Shown: piece after piece, positions 18,236 to 28,145 of the stretch
Numbering within the stretch: the first letter of the stretch is position 1
Layout: every line of letters begins with the position of its first letter
Origin: Rhodococcus zopfii NBRC 100606 = JCM 9919
GTDB lineage: Bacteria; Actinomycetota; Actinomycetes; Mycobacteriales; Mycobacteriaceae
Assembly: GCF_001895025.1 (NCBI RefSeq)
Contig: NZ_BCXI01000030.1
Span: 1 to 64,000 of the forward strand
Length of the DNA: 64,000 nucleotides
Reading direction: 5' to 3'
The notes under the pieces: model-generated
What the model was told of the DNA's origin: nothing
Seen by the model: the letters and a program-made list of their open reading frames with translations, nothing else
Databases searched by the model: none
Position numbers and translations under genes: made by a program

Positions 18236-18254
18236 TAAGGATAGGCTTCCCATC
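18236..18254 (+). promoter_or_regulatory. Possible IdeR/DtxR iron box upstream of the binding lipoprotein
   Basis: TAAGGATAGGCTTCCCATC matches the mycobacterial IdeR consensus TTAGGTTAGGCTAACCTAA at 12 of 19 positions, including the core TAGGCT. It lies immediately before the ATG of a siderophore-type binding protein. The match is only moderate. Confidence 0.4.
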
Positions 18255-18255
18255 T

Positions 18256-19275
18256 ATGTGTACCCGTCTCACCCGCCGCGGCCGGCTCACCGCCGCCCTC
18301 GTGCTCACCGTCCTTCTCGCCGCGTGCGGCAGCACCGACACCGACAGCGGTGGCTCGGCCGCCGGCAACACCGACGTCGCCACCGGAGGCCGGCTGTTCG
18401 CGACCGCCGACGAAGAAACCGCGAAGCTCGGCAGCGACGCCGACCCGGGCCAGTTCCCGCGCGTCGTCACCCATTCGCTCGGCGAAGTGGAGATCGCGGA
18501 AAAACCCCAGCGCGTGGTCGTCCTCGACGGCGGCGAGCTCGACGCAGTGTTGTCCCTGGGCATCACGCCCGTCGGATCGGCCGGCCCCGAGAGCGCCGCC
18601 GGGCAACCGTCCTACCTCACCGACGAACTCGACGGCGTCGCCGAGGTCGGCACCATCAACAACCTCGACCTCGAGGCCATCACAGCGCTCGAGCCGGATC
18701 TGATCCTGGGGAGCACGCTGCGCGCGGAGAAGTTGTACCCGCAGCTGTCGATGATCGCGCCGACCGTCTTCTCCATCCGGCCCGGCTTCCCCTGGAAGGA
18801 GAACTTCCTGCTCGTCGCGGATGCGCTGGGCGAGGAGGAGAAAGCGGAGGCGGCGCTCAACGCCTACCAGAGCCGCGCCGACGAGGTACGCGACGCAATC
18901 GACGGTGATCCGAGCGTCTCCCTGGTGCGCTTCATGTCCGGCAAGATCCGCCTCTACGGGAACCTGTCGTTCATCGGCGTGATCCTGCAGGACACCGGCG
19001 TGCGGCGGCCGGCGATCCAGGACATCGAGGAACTCGCCGCGGAAGTGAGCCCGGAAACGATCACCGAGGCCGACGGCGACTGGGTGTTCTACTCCAGCTA
19101 CGGCAACGAGACCGCGGAGGCCGAGGTCGTCGGCGGCCCGTTGTGGTCCAGCCTCACGGCCGTGCAGGAAGGCCGGTCCGCGGCCGTGAGCGACGAAACC
19201 TGGTTCCTCGCACTCGGGCCGACCGGCGCGATGCTCGTTCTCGACGACCTGGAACGCCTACTCACCGGGCAGTGA
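18256..19275 (+). CDS. Iron-siderophore ABC transporter substrate-binding lipoprotein (FecB/FepB family)
   Basis: A 339-residue lipoprotein with a basic N-terminus, a hydrophobic segment and the lipobox LLAAC (Cys about residue 20), so it is anchored outside the cytoplasmic membrane. The mature part has the type III periplasmic-binding fold: KPQRVVVLDGGELDAVLSLGITPVG, LEAITALEPDLILGSTLRAEKLYPQLSMIAPTV and a C-terminal YSSYGNETAEAEVVGGPLWSSL. This family delivers Fe(III)-siderophores, heme or cobalamin to ABC permeases; ligand type cannot be fixed here. No permease or ATPase gene is adjacent, so it must work with components encoded elsewhere. A possible iron box precedes it. Its stop overlaps the convergent eutC end by 18 bases. 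Confidence 0.85.
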   Translation: MCTRLTRRGRLTAALVLTVLLAACGSTDTDSGGSAAGNTDVATGGRLFATADEETAKLGSDADPGQFPRVVTHSLGEVEIAEKPQRVVVLDGGELDAVLSLGITPVGSAGPESAAGQPSYLTDELDGVAEVGTINNLDLEAITALEPDLILGSTLRAEKLYPQLSMIAPTVFSIRPGFPWKENFLLVADALGEEEKAEAALNAYQSRADEVRDAIDGDPSVSLVRFMSGKIRLYGNLSFIGVILQDTGVRRPAIQDIEELAAEVSPETITEADGDWVFYSSYGNETAEAEVVGGPLWSSLTAVQEGRSAAVSDETWFLALGPTGAMLVLDDLERLLTGQ

Positions 19276-20043
19276 CACGGCAGGGCCCGAGCCCGGCGAC
19301 ACGGCAGGGCCCGAGCCCGGCGACACGGCCCGCGACGTGTCCTTGAGGTCGACACCGGACCGGCCCAGCCGGCGCGCGCCGTCGACCAGACCTGCGACGA
19401 CACGGGCAGCGCTCTCGTAACCGAGACCGCCGGGCGGATGGATGTTGGACACGCAGTTGCGTTCGGCGTCCACCCGTCCGGGCTTCGGATCGTGAGTGAG
19501 ATACACGCCGAGACTGTCGGCCACGGACAACCCCGGCCGCTCCCCGATCACCACCAGCACGGTGCGGACACCGAGAGCCGCACCGATGTGGTCGCCGAGC
19601 GCAACCCGCGCCGACGTCGCGATCACCGGTGGCGCCACCGTCAGATGACGCGGCAGGGCGGCGACGATCGCGGCGACGAGCGCCGCGCCGTGCTCGGCAA
19701 GCGCGCGCGACGACAGTCCGTCGGCGACGACGATACCGATGTCCGCGCCGGTCGCCGGGACCTCGCCCAGGTCGTCCGGAAGCCTGCCCAGATCGGGCCG
19801 GCGCAGGTACTCGCCGCGGTCGCGAACCCGGCTGCGAACCACGACCGGAGCGCCGATCCCGAGCGTGCCGATCTGTGCGGCAAGCATTTCCACGTCGAGG
19901 GGCTGGTGGACGGCATCGCGGGCGGCGGCGTGCGCGGCCCGGAACTCCAGCATTCGCGCGGTCGGGACACCGTCCCCGGCGCGCCCCAGCCCGATGCGGG
20001 CCTGCGTGGCCGCGCGCAGCGGTCCCCAGAAGTCCGTCGTCAC
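19258..20043 (-). CDS. eutC: Ethanolamine ammonia-lyase small subunit EutC
   Basis: A 261-residue small subunit of the adenosylcobalamin-dependent lyase that splits ethanolamine into acetaldehyde and ammonia. Family stretches include TDFWGPLRAATQARIGLGRAG, FRAAHAAARDAVHQPLD, IVVADGLSSRALAEHG, VLVVIGERPGLSVADSLGVYL and ERNCVSNIHPPGGLGYESAA. GTG 20043 overlaps the eutB stop (GTGA), giving 1:1 coupling of the subunits. The C-terminal tail is unusual: a 24-bp tandem repeat (19274-19297 and 19298-19321, plus a partial third unit) encodes repeated SPGSGPAV, so the end appears lengthened by repeat expansion. The repeat also contains part of the convergent lipoprotein stop codon. Confidence 0.93.
   Translation of the reverse strand: MTTDFWGPLRAATQARIGLGRAGDGVPTARMLEFRAAHAAARDAVHQPLDVEMLAAQIGTLGIGAPVVVRSRVRDRGEYLRRPDLGRLPDDLGEVPATGADIGIVVADGLSSRALAEHGAALVAAIVAALPRHLTVAPPVIATSARVALGDHIGAALGVRTVLVVIGERPGLSVADSLGVYLTHDPKPGRVDAERNCVSNIHPPGGLGYESAARVVAGLVDGARRLGRSGVDLKDTSRAVSPGSGPAVSPGSGPAVSLPGE
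19274..19330. repeat. 24-bp tandem repeat in the 3' end of eutC
   Basis: Two identical 24-bp units (19274-19297 and 19298-19321), each containing CAGGGCCCGAGCCCGG, are followed by a partial third unit. They are translated on the minus strand as the SPGSGPAV repeats of EutC. The first unit overlaps the TGA of the plus-strand lipoprotein gene. Confidence 0.85.
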
Positions 20044-21455
20044 CCGGCACCGCCGGTGAGGGCGCGCAGCGGGGACGCGGCCGGATCGACCGGGAGGATC
20101 CGGCCGTTGTCGTCGGCCATCCCGAGCCCGCGCAGCCAGTGCTCGAACTCGGGAGCCGGCCGCAACCCGAGCGCCCGCCGCACGTACAGGGCGTCGTGGA
20201 ACGACAGCGACTGGTAGCCGAGCATCACATCGTCGGCGCCGGGCACCGTGATCACGAACGACACCCCGGCGACGCCGAGCAGCGTGAGCAGAGTGTCCAT
20301 GTCGTCCTGGTCGGCCTCCGCGTGGTTGGTGTAGCACACGTCCACACCCATCGGCAGGCCCAGCAGTTTGCCGCAGAAGTGGTCCTCGAGACCGGCCCGC
20401 ACGATCTGTTTGCCGTCGTAGAGGTATTCCGGCCCGATGAAGCCGACGACCGTGTTGACCAGTAGCGGATCGAATTCCCGCGCGACCGCGTACGCGCGCG
20501 CCTCGAGCGTCTGCTGATCGACCGGCCGGCCCCCGGTGCCCAGATGCGCACCGGCGGACAGCGCCGATCCCTGACCGGTCTCGAAGTACATGACGTTGTC
20601 GCCGACGGTGCCGCGCCCGAGCGAGCGCCCCGCCTCGTTGGCCTCCCGCAGCATCGCCAGATTCACCCCGAAACCGGTGTTCGCGCCCTCGGTGCCGGCG
20701 ATCGACTGGAACACCAGATCGACCGGGGCACCGGCCTCGATCAACGCGAGGGTCGTGGTCACGTGCGAAAGCACGCACGACTGGATCGGGATTTCGAACC
20801 GTTGCCGCATCTCGTCGAGCAGGCACAGCAGGTCCGCGGTGGCCTGCGGTGAATCGGACGCCGGATTGACGCCGACAACAGCGTCACCGCAACCCATGAG
20901 CAGTCCGTCGAGGGTCGCGGCGGCGATGCCGCGCGGGTCGTCCGTCGGATGGTTGGGCTGCAACCGGGTCGCGAGGCGGCCCGGCAGGCCGACGGTGGTG
21001 CGGAACGCGGTCGTGACGGTGACCGCGCGGGCCACCGCGACGAGATCCTGGTTGCTCATGAGTTTGCTGACAGCGGCAACCATTTCGGGTGTCAGGCCCG
21101 GCGCCAGGTCCACGAAGGTGTCTGTCGCGTCGGGGGCGGCGGCGTCGGTGAGCAACCGGTCGCGCAGGCCGCCGACCGTCAGGGACGCGACCGTGCGGAA
21201 TGCCTCGCGGTCGTGCCTGTCGAGGATCAGCCGGGTGACCTCGTCCGACTCGTACGGCACCACCGCCTCGGTGAGGAACCGGTCGAGTGGGACGTCGCCG
21301 AGCGCCCACTGCGCCGCGGCGCGCTCGGCATCGGATTCGGCTGCGCAGCCCGCCAATTCGTCACCGGACCGCAGCGGCGTGGCCTTGGCGAGCAGGTCGA
21401 CGAGCCCGTCGAAACGGTAGGTCGTGCCTGCGAGCTGCTGGGTGTAGATCGTCAC
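20040..21455 (-). CDS. eutB: Ethanolamine ammonia-lyase large subunit EutB
   Basis: A 471-residue catalytic subunit of ethanolamine ammonia-lyase, carrying the substrate site and the corrin-binding face. Characteristic runs are LTPEMVAAVSKLMSNQDLVAVA, RLQPNHPTDDPRGIAAATLDGL, GCGDAVVGVNPASDSPQATADLL, QSIAGTEGANTGFGVNLAMLREA, YFETGQGSALSAGAHLGTGG and DVCYTNHAEADQDDMDTLLTLL. The start is GTG 21455 (VTIYTQQLAGTTY). The reaction needs adenosylcobalamin; no cobalamin gene or B12 riboswitch is visible in the 109 bases upstream. No shell-protein genes of a eut microcompartment are present, so acetaldehyde is probably handled directly by the aldehyde dehydrogenase encoded upstream at 22296. Confidence 0.95.
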   Translation of the reverse strand: MTIYTQQLAGTTYRFDGLVDLLAKATPLRSGDELAGCAAESDAERAAAQWALGDVPLDRFLTEAVVPYESDEVTRLILDRHDREAFRTVASLTVGGLRDRLLTDAAAPDATDTFVDLAPGLTPEMVAAVSKLMSNQDLVAVARAVTVTTAFRTTVGLPGRLATRLQPNHPTDDPRGIAAATLDGLLMGCGDAVVGVNPASDSPQATADLLCLLDEMRQRFEIPIQSCVLSHVTTTLALIEAGAPVDLVFQSIAGTEGANTGFGVNLAMLREANEAGRSLGRGTVGDNVMYFETGQGSALSAGAHLGTGGRPVDQQTLEARAYAVAREFDPLLVNTVVGFIGPEYLYDGKQIVRAGLEDHFCGKLLGLPMGVDVCYTNHAEADQDDMDTLLTLLGVAGVSFVITVPGADDVMLGYQSLSFHDALYVRRALGLRPAPEFEHWLRGLGMADDNGRILPVDPAASPLRALTGGAG

Positions 21456-21536
21456 GTCCGCTTCGGCCCTCCGCCTCGTCGAGGTGGCGGCCCTGTCCGA
21501 GCCGCCGCGCCCTCACCGTACGGACGTCCGGTACCC

Positions 21537-21554
21537 ACCGCGTCAGCACGCGGT
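21537..21554 (-). terminator. Short stem-loop after the DUF779 gene
   Basis: ACCGCGT (21537-21543) pairs with ACGCGGT (21548-21554) across loop CAGC, starting 11 bases beyond the DUF779 stop. It is a weak terminator or attenuator ahead of eutB. Confidence 0.45.
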
Positions 21555-21564
21555 CACGGATCGG

Positions 21565-22107
21565 TTACGAGCCTGCGGTCCGGGCGGGCGGAACCGGGCA
21601 GGCGTCCGCGGCCTCGGCGGTCACGGACGGCTCGGTCGCCGAGTCCGGGCGCACACCCGCGGCCCAGTCCCTGCCGAGCAGCGGCGGACTGTCGGACAGT
21701 GCGGCGTTCTCGTCGTCGGTGAACACGGCTCCGCGGCTGAGGAACCGCAACCCCTCGGGCGCCTCCAGGCTGAACCCCGAGCCACGACCCGGCACGACAT
21801 CGAGGACGAGCCGGGTGTGCTTCCACGCCTCGAACTGGGAACCGGAAATCCACACCGGCACCGCGTCGCCGTCGTCGGGCAGAGTGGGGGAGGTCTCCCC
21901 CACCGCGAGCCGCAGGTCGAGCACACCGAGCAGCACGTCACGGTCGCCGACGACGAACTCGCCGTCCGGATAGCACATCGGCGCCGAGCCGTCGCAGCAC
22001 CCGCCGGACTGGTGCATCATCAGCGGCCCGTGGCGGTCGGCGAGGCGGCGCAGGAGTGCGACGGCGTCGACGGTGACCACGACGCGCGGCGGAGCGGGCA
22101 TACTCAT
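21565..22107 (-). CDS. DUF779-family protein linked to acetaldehyde dehydrogenase
   Basis: A 180-residue DUF779 protein. The family core is seen in GPLMMHQSGGCCDGSAPMCYPDGEF (a Cys-rich putative metal site), VPVWISGSQFEAWKHTRLVLDVVPGRG and FSLEAPEGLRFLSRGAVF. The last 45 residues are a poorly conserved Ser/Asp/Ala-rich tail. Proteins of this family are very often encoded next to ExaC/AldB-type aldehyde dehydrogenases, as here. Their role is unknown, perhaps in metal or cofactor handling. ATG 22107 follows a run of GGAAGGGGAGGGGAG; an ATG two codons later is also possible. Its leader contains a 13-bp tandem repeat array and a long inverted repeat (22133-22268). Confidence 0.82.
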   Translation of the reverse strand: MSMPAPPRVVVTVDAVALLRRLADRHGPLMMHQSGGCCDGSAPMCYPDGEFVVGDRDVLLGVLDLRLAVGETSPTLPDDGDAVPVWISGSQFEAWKHTRLVLDVVPGRGSGFSLEAPEGLRFLSRGAVFTDDENAALSDSPPLLGRDWAAGVRPDSATEPSVTAEAADACPVPPARTAGS

Positions 22108-22132
22108 CTCCCCTCCCCTTCCTTTCGTCTGC

Positions 22133-22210
22133 TTCCCTCGCCCATTTCCCCTCGCCCGTTTCCCTCGCCCGTTTCCCTCGCCCGTTCCCCTCGCCCGTTC
22201 CCCTCGCCCG
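22133..22210. repeat. 13-bp tandem repeat, six copies
   Basis: Six 13-bp units of the form TTYCCCTCGCCCG run from 22133 to 22210, followed by a partial seventh. On the minus strand, the coding strand of the downstream DUF779 gene, they read as repeated GGGCGAGGG, giving many regularly spaced G-triplets. Confidence 0.85.
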
Positions 22211-22213
22211 TTT

Positions 22214-22268
22214 CCGAGCGAATGTACCGTTCGTCTCCTTCAATCGATCGAACGATACATTCGCTCGG
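22214..22268. repeat. 20-bp inverted repeat between the aldehyde dehydrogenase and DUF779 genes
   Basis: Arms at 22214-22233 and 22249-22268 (starting CCGAGCGAATGTA and ending TACATTCGCTCGG) match at 19 of 20 positions around a 15-base spacer. It lies 27 bases beyond the aldehyde dehydrogenase stop, so it is probably its terminator, but its AT-rich arms directly abut the 13-bp repeats and could also be an operator. Confidence 0.75.
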
Positions 22269-22295
22269 ATCTGGCTGGGGCGTTGGATGTTTGGA

Positions 22296-23819
<1,524 letters not shown>

Positions 23820-23865
23820 CGTGTCTCTCCTGCGTGTCGTCGGGCCGCACTGTGTGCGGGGCGAG

Positions 23866-23894
23866 CGGATCGTCCCCTCGCGGGGTGTGATCCG
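23866..23894. promoter_or_regulatory. Interrupted inverted repeats in the aldehyde dehydrogenase promoter region
   Basis: CGGATC (23866-23871) and CCCC (23874-23877) face GGGG (23882-23885) and GATCCG (23889-23894). A second short repeat, CCGCAC-TGT-GTGCGG, lies at 23845-23859. Both are in the 101 bases between the regulator stop and the aldehyde dehydrogenase start, so they may terminate the one gene or bind the regulator of the other. Confidence 0.5.
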
Positions 23895-23920
23895 GAACAC
23901 TAGGAGCCGAGGGGTTGCAA

Positions 23921-25213
23921 CTACGTTGCGAGCTGCCGATCCAGCAGATCGATCCGGGCCTTGACCTGCGCATACATGACAGAATTCGGGTCGAGGGCAG
24001 TCAGGTAGGCGGACCAGGCGGTGAGATCGTCCCGACCGTGCACCGACGACGTCCACCGCGCCAGCAGATGCGCGTCGCCGCCACGCAGCAGCGCCGCCTG
24101 CGTGCGGGTGCGCAGTTCGTCGCGGATCTCCTCGACCCCGGGTGCGACCGAGCCGGGGAGCACCGGCCCGGTGTACAACCGCATCGCCGCCGCGGTGTCG
24201 CCGCGGTCGAGGGCGGCGCGGACGTCGGCCACATCGGTGACGAGGTCTCCGAGCAGCCGATACGGCCGGGATCCCACGCGGTCGGATCCGAACGTCTTGC
24301 GGAGCCGCGACATCTCGGCGCGAATGGTCACCGAGTCGAGTTCACCCTCGTCGAGCAGGACCGCGAGCCGGTCCGCGCCGAGCCCCTCCGGATGCTCGGC
24401 GAGCAACAACAGGATCTCGGCGTGCCGCTGCGACAACGGAATCCGCTGCCCGTCGCGGTGCAGCATCGGTCGGCCCGACCCGAATGTCTCGAGGCGCGGG
24501 ACCGATCCGGTCAGCAGGTGCGGGGCGCTCATCAGGTGCAGTCGCAGTTCCGCTTCGGCGGCGGCGACGGTCGCACGAACGAGTTGCAGCACCTCCGGCA
24601 CGGCGACGCGCGCACCCCCGGTGATGTCGATGGCGCCGAGGATGCGTCCACTGACCGGATCGTGCACCGGCGCCGCCGAACAACTCCAGTCGTGCACGGT
24701 CCGGTTGAAGTGTTCGGCCGCGAAGATCTGCACCGAATGATCCAGCGCCAGAGCGGTTCCGGGGGCGTTCGTACCGACGTGATCTTCGCTCCAGTCGGCA
24801 CCCTCCACGAAACTCATCGACAGCGCACGGTCGCGGGCGGAGTGGTCGCCTTCGACCCACAGCAGCCGGCCGCGTTCGTCGCTGATTGCGACGAGCAGAC
24901 CACCGTCGGCGGCGTCCTCGACGAGGAGTTTGCGCACCACCGGCCGGATCAGCGCCATCGGGTGTCCCGAGCGGTACTGCTCGAGGTCGATGCCGGTGAG
25001 CAGGCTCGGCTGATCCACCGAATTCGGGTCGATGCCCCGTTCGACGCTGCGCAACCACGAGTCGCGCACGACCGCGCGCACCGCCGACATGCCCTCCCGC
25101 GCGTCCAGGAAAGACCGATGGGCCGACGACACGCGCACTGCGTGCGCGGCGGCGTCGTCCCCGGGACGCAGCGCGACCCAGGGGTTCACCGACGGGCTCG
25201 TTCGTTCGGTCAT
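23921..25213 (-). CDS. GAF-domain transcriptional regulator with C-terminal winged-helix region
   Basis: A 430-residue regulator of the type found beside acetaldehyde dehydrogenase genes in actinobacteria. Residues about 40-100 carry a family stretch ([20 protein letters not shown]). Residues about 100-230 form a GAF-like sensor ([57 protein letters not shown]). Residues about 260-345 form a winged helix ([44 protein letters not shown]), replacing the AAA+/Fis parts of AcoR proteins. The last 80 residues are helical. The N-terminal half resembles the AcoR-like protein at 12550. It probably activates the aldehyde dehydrogenase and eut genes in response to an aldehyde or alcohol. It follows mftG but is separated from it by a strong terminator. 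Confidence 0.82.
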   Translation of the reverse strand: MTERTSPSVNPWVALRPGDDAAAHAVRVSSAHRSFLDAREGMSAVRAVVRDSWLRSVERGIDPNSVDQPSLLTGIDLEQYRSGHPMALIRPVVRKLLVEDAADGGLLVAISDERGRLLWVEGDHSARDRALSMSFVEGADWSEDHVGTNAPGTALALDHSVQIFAAEHFNRTVHDWSCSAAPVHDPVSGRILGAIDITGGARVAVPEVLQLVRATVAAAEAELRLHLMSAPHLLTGSVPRLETFGSGRPMLHRDGQRIPLSQRHAEILLLLAEHPEGLGADRLAVLLDEGELDSVTIRAEMSRLRKTFGSDRVGSRPYRLLGDLVTDVADVRAALDRGDTAAAMRLYTGPVLPGSVAPGVEEIRDELRTRTQAALLRGGDAHLLARWTSSVHGRDDLTAWSAYLTALDPNSVMYAQVKARIDLLDRQLAT

Positions 25214-25273
25214 CTACCGGCGTCCTCCTTGCCGACACTGTAGTCCGGATCACACCGGTCGCGCCAAACCCCT

Positions 25274-25315
25274 CGTGCGTGGTTTCGGTAGCGGGCGCTA
25301 CCGAAACCACGCACG
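25274..25315 (-). terminator. Strong terminator overlapping the end of mftG
   Basis: A perfect 19-bp stem (25274-25292 with 25297-25315) and loop GGGC. The right arm contains the last codons of mftG (Ala-Trp-Phe-Arg) and its TAG stop. It closes the mftE-mftF-mftG transcript before the GAF regulator gene. Confidence 0.85.
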
Positions 25316-26734
25316 GGTGGCGATGCGGTGGGCGAGCATGACGGCGGTGGCGTGGGGACCCCGGCTGGGCACAGCCGGGAACACGGAGGTGTCGACGATG
25401 CTCAGGCCGTCGATGCCGTGGACGCGGCACCGCTCGTCGACGACCGACCCGTCGTCTGCGCCCATCCGGCAGGTACCCGACAGGTGCAGCGACGTCCCGA
25501 GGTGCGTAGTGAGACCGCTCGCGTCGACGATGTCGGGCATCGCGGCGAGAAGGTCCGCCGCGAGGCGCACGCCCTCACGCAGGTCGGCGCGATCCTGCGG
25601 GTGCCCGAGGTAGCGGTAGTCGAGGGTGGGCGCGGACCGGGGATCGGCGGGATCGAGCACGACCCGCCCGCGGCTGCGGGGTCGGGTGAGCACGACGCCG
25701 AGCACCGGGTCGGCGACACCGCTTCCGGGGATCGCCGTCCCGAACGGCACGGTGTACGGCCGCAATTCGAGCGTGTCGGTGTGCAAAACCGTTTCGATCA
25801 GCGGCGACCCCGTCGGCAGATCACGCCGGTAGCGGTATCCGATCGCGACCTCCGGATGGTCGGTGAAGTCCCGGCCGACCCCGGGAAGGTCGTGCAGCAC
25901 AGCGATTCCGAGTCGCTGCAGTTCGTCGGCGGGGCCGATGCCGGAGAGCATCAGCAGTTGCGGTGAGCGCACGGCTCCCGCGCAGACCACGACGCGGTCC
26001 GCTGTGACCCTGCGGATGCCGGCGCCGTCTGCGACCTCCACGCCCACCCCGCGACCGTTCTCCACGACGACACGCAGCACGTCCGTGCCGGTGGCCACGG
26101 CGAGGTTGGTCCGGTGCAGGACCGGCAGCAGGTATGCGAGCGCGGGACCGACGCGCACCCCGTCGCGGATGTTGAGCGGAACACGGCCGACCCCGTCGGG
26201 GCCGGGGGCGTTGAGGTCGTCGACGGTCCCGAATCCCGCCGAGACCGCCGTCTCGTGGAACGCGGCGGACACCGGATGCAGGCGCTCCCACGGGACCCGC
26301 GCGACCGGCACGGGACCGTCGCTGCCGTGCAGGTCGCCGGGAAAGTCGGCGTCGGTTTCGACGGCGCGGAAGTCGGCCAGGACCTCGTCGTACGACCACG
26401 ACGCCGGCCAGCGCGCGAGATCGCCGGGCCGGGCCCGCACGAAATAGGCGCCGTTGACGGCTCCGGAACCGCCGAGAACACACCCCCGCGACACGGTGGT
26501 GACGATCTCCGGCGTGAGCCGCGCCGGGAATGTCGTCGTCCACGAACTGTGCGGCCCGACGGGAACTGTTGCCGCATCGCGGATTTCGGTCGCCATCTCG
26601 AGCACGGACCGGTAGCCGGGACCGGCTTCGACGAGCAGAACAGATCGGTCGGGGTCGCCGCTGAGCCGCGCCGCGACCACGGATCCGCAGCTTCCTCCGC
26701 CGACCACGACGACGTCGGCGTGCGCCGGCAGCAC
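25298..26734 (-). CDS. mftG: Mycofactocin system GMC-family oxidoreductase MftG
   Basis: A 478-residue GMC flavoprotein. It has the N-terminal FAD motif DVVVVGGGSCGSVVAARLSG, the FAD-contact stretch GCVLGGSGAVNGAYFVRARP, VVCAGAVRSPQLLMLSGIGP, and the C-terminal active-site histidines in TSLHLSGTCRMGADDG and GPHATAVMLAHRIA. MftG proteins occur with mycofactocin genes and are reported to act as mycofactocinol dehydrogenases linking the reduced cofactor to respiration. GTG 26734 starts one base after the mftF stop, so the three genes mftE-F-G are one transcription unit. The last codons are part of a terminator stem. Confidence 0.9.
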   Translation of the reverse strand: MLPAHADVVVVGGGSCGSVVAARLSGDPDRSVLLVEAGPGYRSVLEMATEIRDAATVPVGPHSSWTTTFPARLTPEIVTTVSRGCVLGGSGAVNGAYFVRARPGDLARWPASWSYDEVLADFRAVETDADFPGDLHGSDGPVPVARVPWERLHPVSAAFHETAVSAGFGTVDDLNAPGPDGVGRVPLNIRDGVRVGPALAYLLPVLHRTNLAVATGTDVLRVVVENGRGVGVEVADGAGIRRVTADRVVVCAGAVRSPQLLMLSGIGPADELQRLGIAVLHDLPGVGRDFTDHPEVAIGYRYRRDLPTGSPLIETVLHTDTLELRPYTVPFGTAIPGSGVADPVLGVVLTRPRSRGRVVLDPADPRSAPTLDYRYLGHPQDRADLREGVRLAADLLAAMPDIVDASGLTTHLGTSLHLSGTCRMGADDGSVVDERCRVHGIDGLSIVDTSVFPAVPSRGPHATAVMLAHRIATRAWFR

Positions 26735-26735
26735 G

Positions 26736-28145
26736 TCAGTTCCGGATGTCCGGGATCAGCGCGGCCGGGTCGCGGGCGTCGAGCGCGCCCTTCCACAGGC
26801 CGGCACCGTAGGCGATGTCGTCGAGCCGCTTGTAGAGCACATAGCGCACGGGATCGAGCCCGCCGTCCTCCCGATGACCGAACCAGTCCCAGAGTCCTTC
26901 CGCGACAGCGAAAGCCATGACAGCCCGACGCACCCGGGCGGAGAACAGCGACGCGACGAACGTGACCGGCCAGTAGTGCCGGCACAGAGCGGACGCGAGT
27001 TGCCACAGGCCCCCCGCGAAACTCTGCGCGGTGAGTACCGCGGCGATACGGGTGGGCTGGTCCAGTTCGGAGAACATGCGCCGCAGCCGCAGCAGGGTCA
27101 CGGTCAGCGAGACGGCGGAGCCGACCACGCCGATGCGGGTGCAGGTTGCGGCGGCGACGCAGGCGAACAACGTCCACACCGACATCACCATCGGCGCAAC
27201 CGACCCGGGGTGCCGTGCCGCGAGCGGCGCGGCACCGGTCCCATAGAAGGCCTTGCGCGTGAACCACTTCCGGAATCCGATCCGGTGGTCGTGCGCGACC
27301 CGGGCGACCGGCTCGTACCGCAGCCGCCAGCCGGACTGCTGCAACCGCCAGCACAGGTCGACGTCCTCCGCGACGTGCATGGTTTCGTCGAACCCGCCGA
27401 GGTCGTCGAGGACGTCGCGGCGCACGATCATCGCGGCGCTCGGCACGTAGGCGACGGGACTGCCGGCGACCACCGCTGCTTCACGGCGGCCGAGATCCAG
27501 CGACGACCGCGCGTGTTCGTAGCGGGCGAGCGGGGCACTGTCCGGGTCGAGCGCGACGATGCGCGGTGCGACGAGCGCGACCGCCGGGTCGGTGAAGTGT
27601 CCGAGGATCGCTTCGAGCCAGCCGACGCGCGGCACCACGTCGGAATCCAGGAAGGCAACGAACGGTGTTGTAGCCGCGCGCATTCCGGTGTTCCGTGCCG
27701 CCGCCGGTCCCCGCGACGTCTCGTGCCGCAGGACCGTCACCCGCCCGGTCCCGGGTGCGGTGAAGGGCGTCGCGGAGCCGTCGTCGACGACGATCACCTG
27801 GACGGATTCGAGCGCCTGCAGCAGGCGACGCAACCCGGCCGGGTTGTCCTTCGCCGGGACCACGACGGTGACGTCCGAGGTCGAGGGCAGGGCGGTGGGC
27901 CGGGGGTTGCCGACCCCCGAGTCGAGGAGCCGGCGGGCCACGACCGCGGTCTTCGAATCGACGACCCTCAGGTAGCCGTCGTCCAGCATCGCCGCCGCGG
28001 CCGGGGCGAGTTTGAGCATGCGGGTCGGCGACCCGCCGATCAGGACACGTCCGTCGGAGAATGCCCGCACGCGCGGGTCGATCCGGACGCCGAAGCCGTC
28101 GGGCAGACGCGAGGTGGGAGTGCGCGTCGTTGCACCCTGTGTCAC
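26736..28145 (-). CDS. mftF: Mycofactocin glycosyltransferase MftF
   Basis: A 469-residue family 2 glycosyltransferase that adds the glucose chain to the mycofactocin core. Residues about 92-300 show the GT-A fold: [61 protein letters not shown] (the DxD-like metal site) and [16 protein letters not shown] (catalytic region). The N-terminal 90 residues ([21 protein letters not shown]) are typical of MftF, and the C-terminal third has hydrophobic helices consistent with membrane association. GTG 28145 overlaps the mftE stop (GTGA). Confidence 0.93.
   Translation of the reverse strand: MTQGATTRTPTSRLPDGFGVRIDPRVRAFSDGRVLIGGSPTRMLKLAPAAAAMLDDGYLRVVDSKTAVVARRLLDSGVGNPRPTALPSTSDVTVVVPAKDNPAGLRRLLQALESVQVIVVDDGSATPFTAPGTGRVTVLRHETSRGPAAARNTGMRAATTPFVAFLDSDVVPRVGWLEAILGHFTDPAVALVAPRIVALDPDSAPLARYEHARSSLDLGRREAAVVAGSPVAYVPSAAMIVRRDVLDDLGGFDETMHVAEDVDLCWRLQQSGWRLRYEPVARVAHDHRIGFRKWFTRKAFYGTGAAPLAARHPGSVAPMVMSVWTLFACVAAATCTRIGVVGSAVSLTVTLLRLRRMFSELDQPTRIAAVLTAQSFAGGLWQLASALCRHYWPVTFVASLFSARVRRAVMAFAVAEGLWDWFGHREDGGLDPVRYVLYKRLDDIAYGAGLWKGALDARDPAALIPDIRN

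Noticed and set aside
21456-21564. Possible cobalamin riboswitch before eutB
   Set aside because: Only 109 bases are available; no B12-box-like sequence was found and only a 7-bp hairpin is present.
22133-22210. Possible CRISPR array
   Set aside because: The units are 13 bp, directly adjacent and without spacers, and there are no cas genes. It is a simple tandem repeat.
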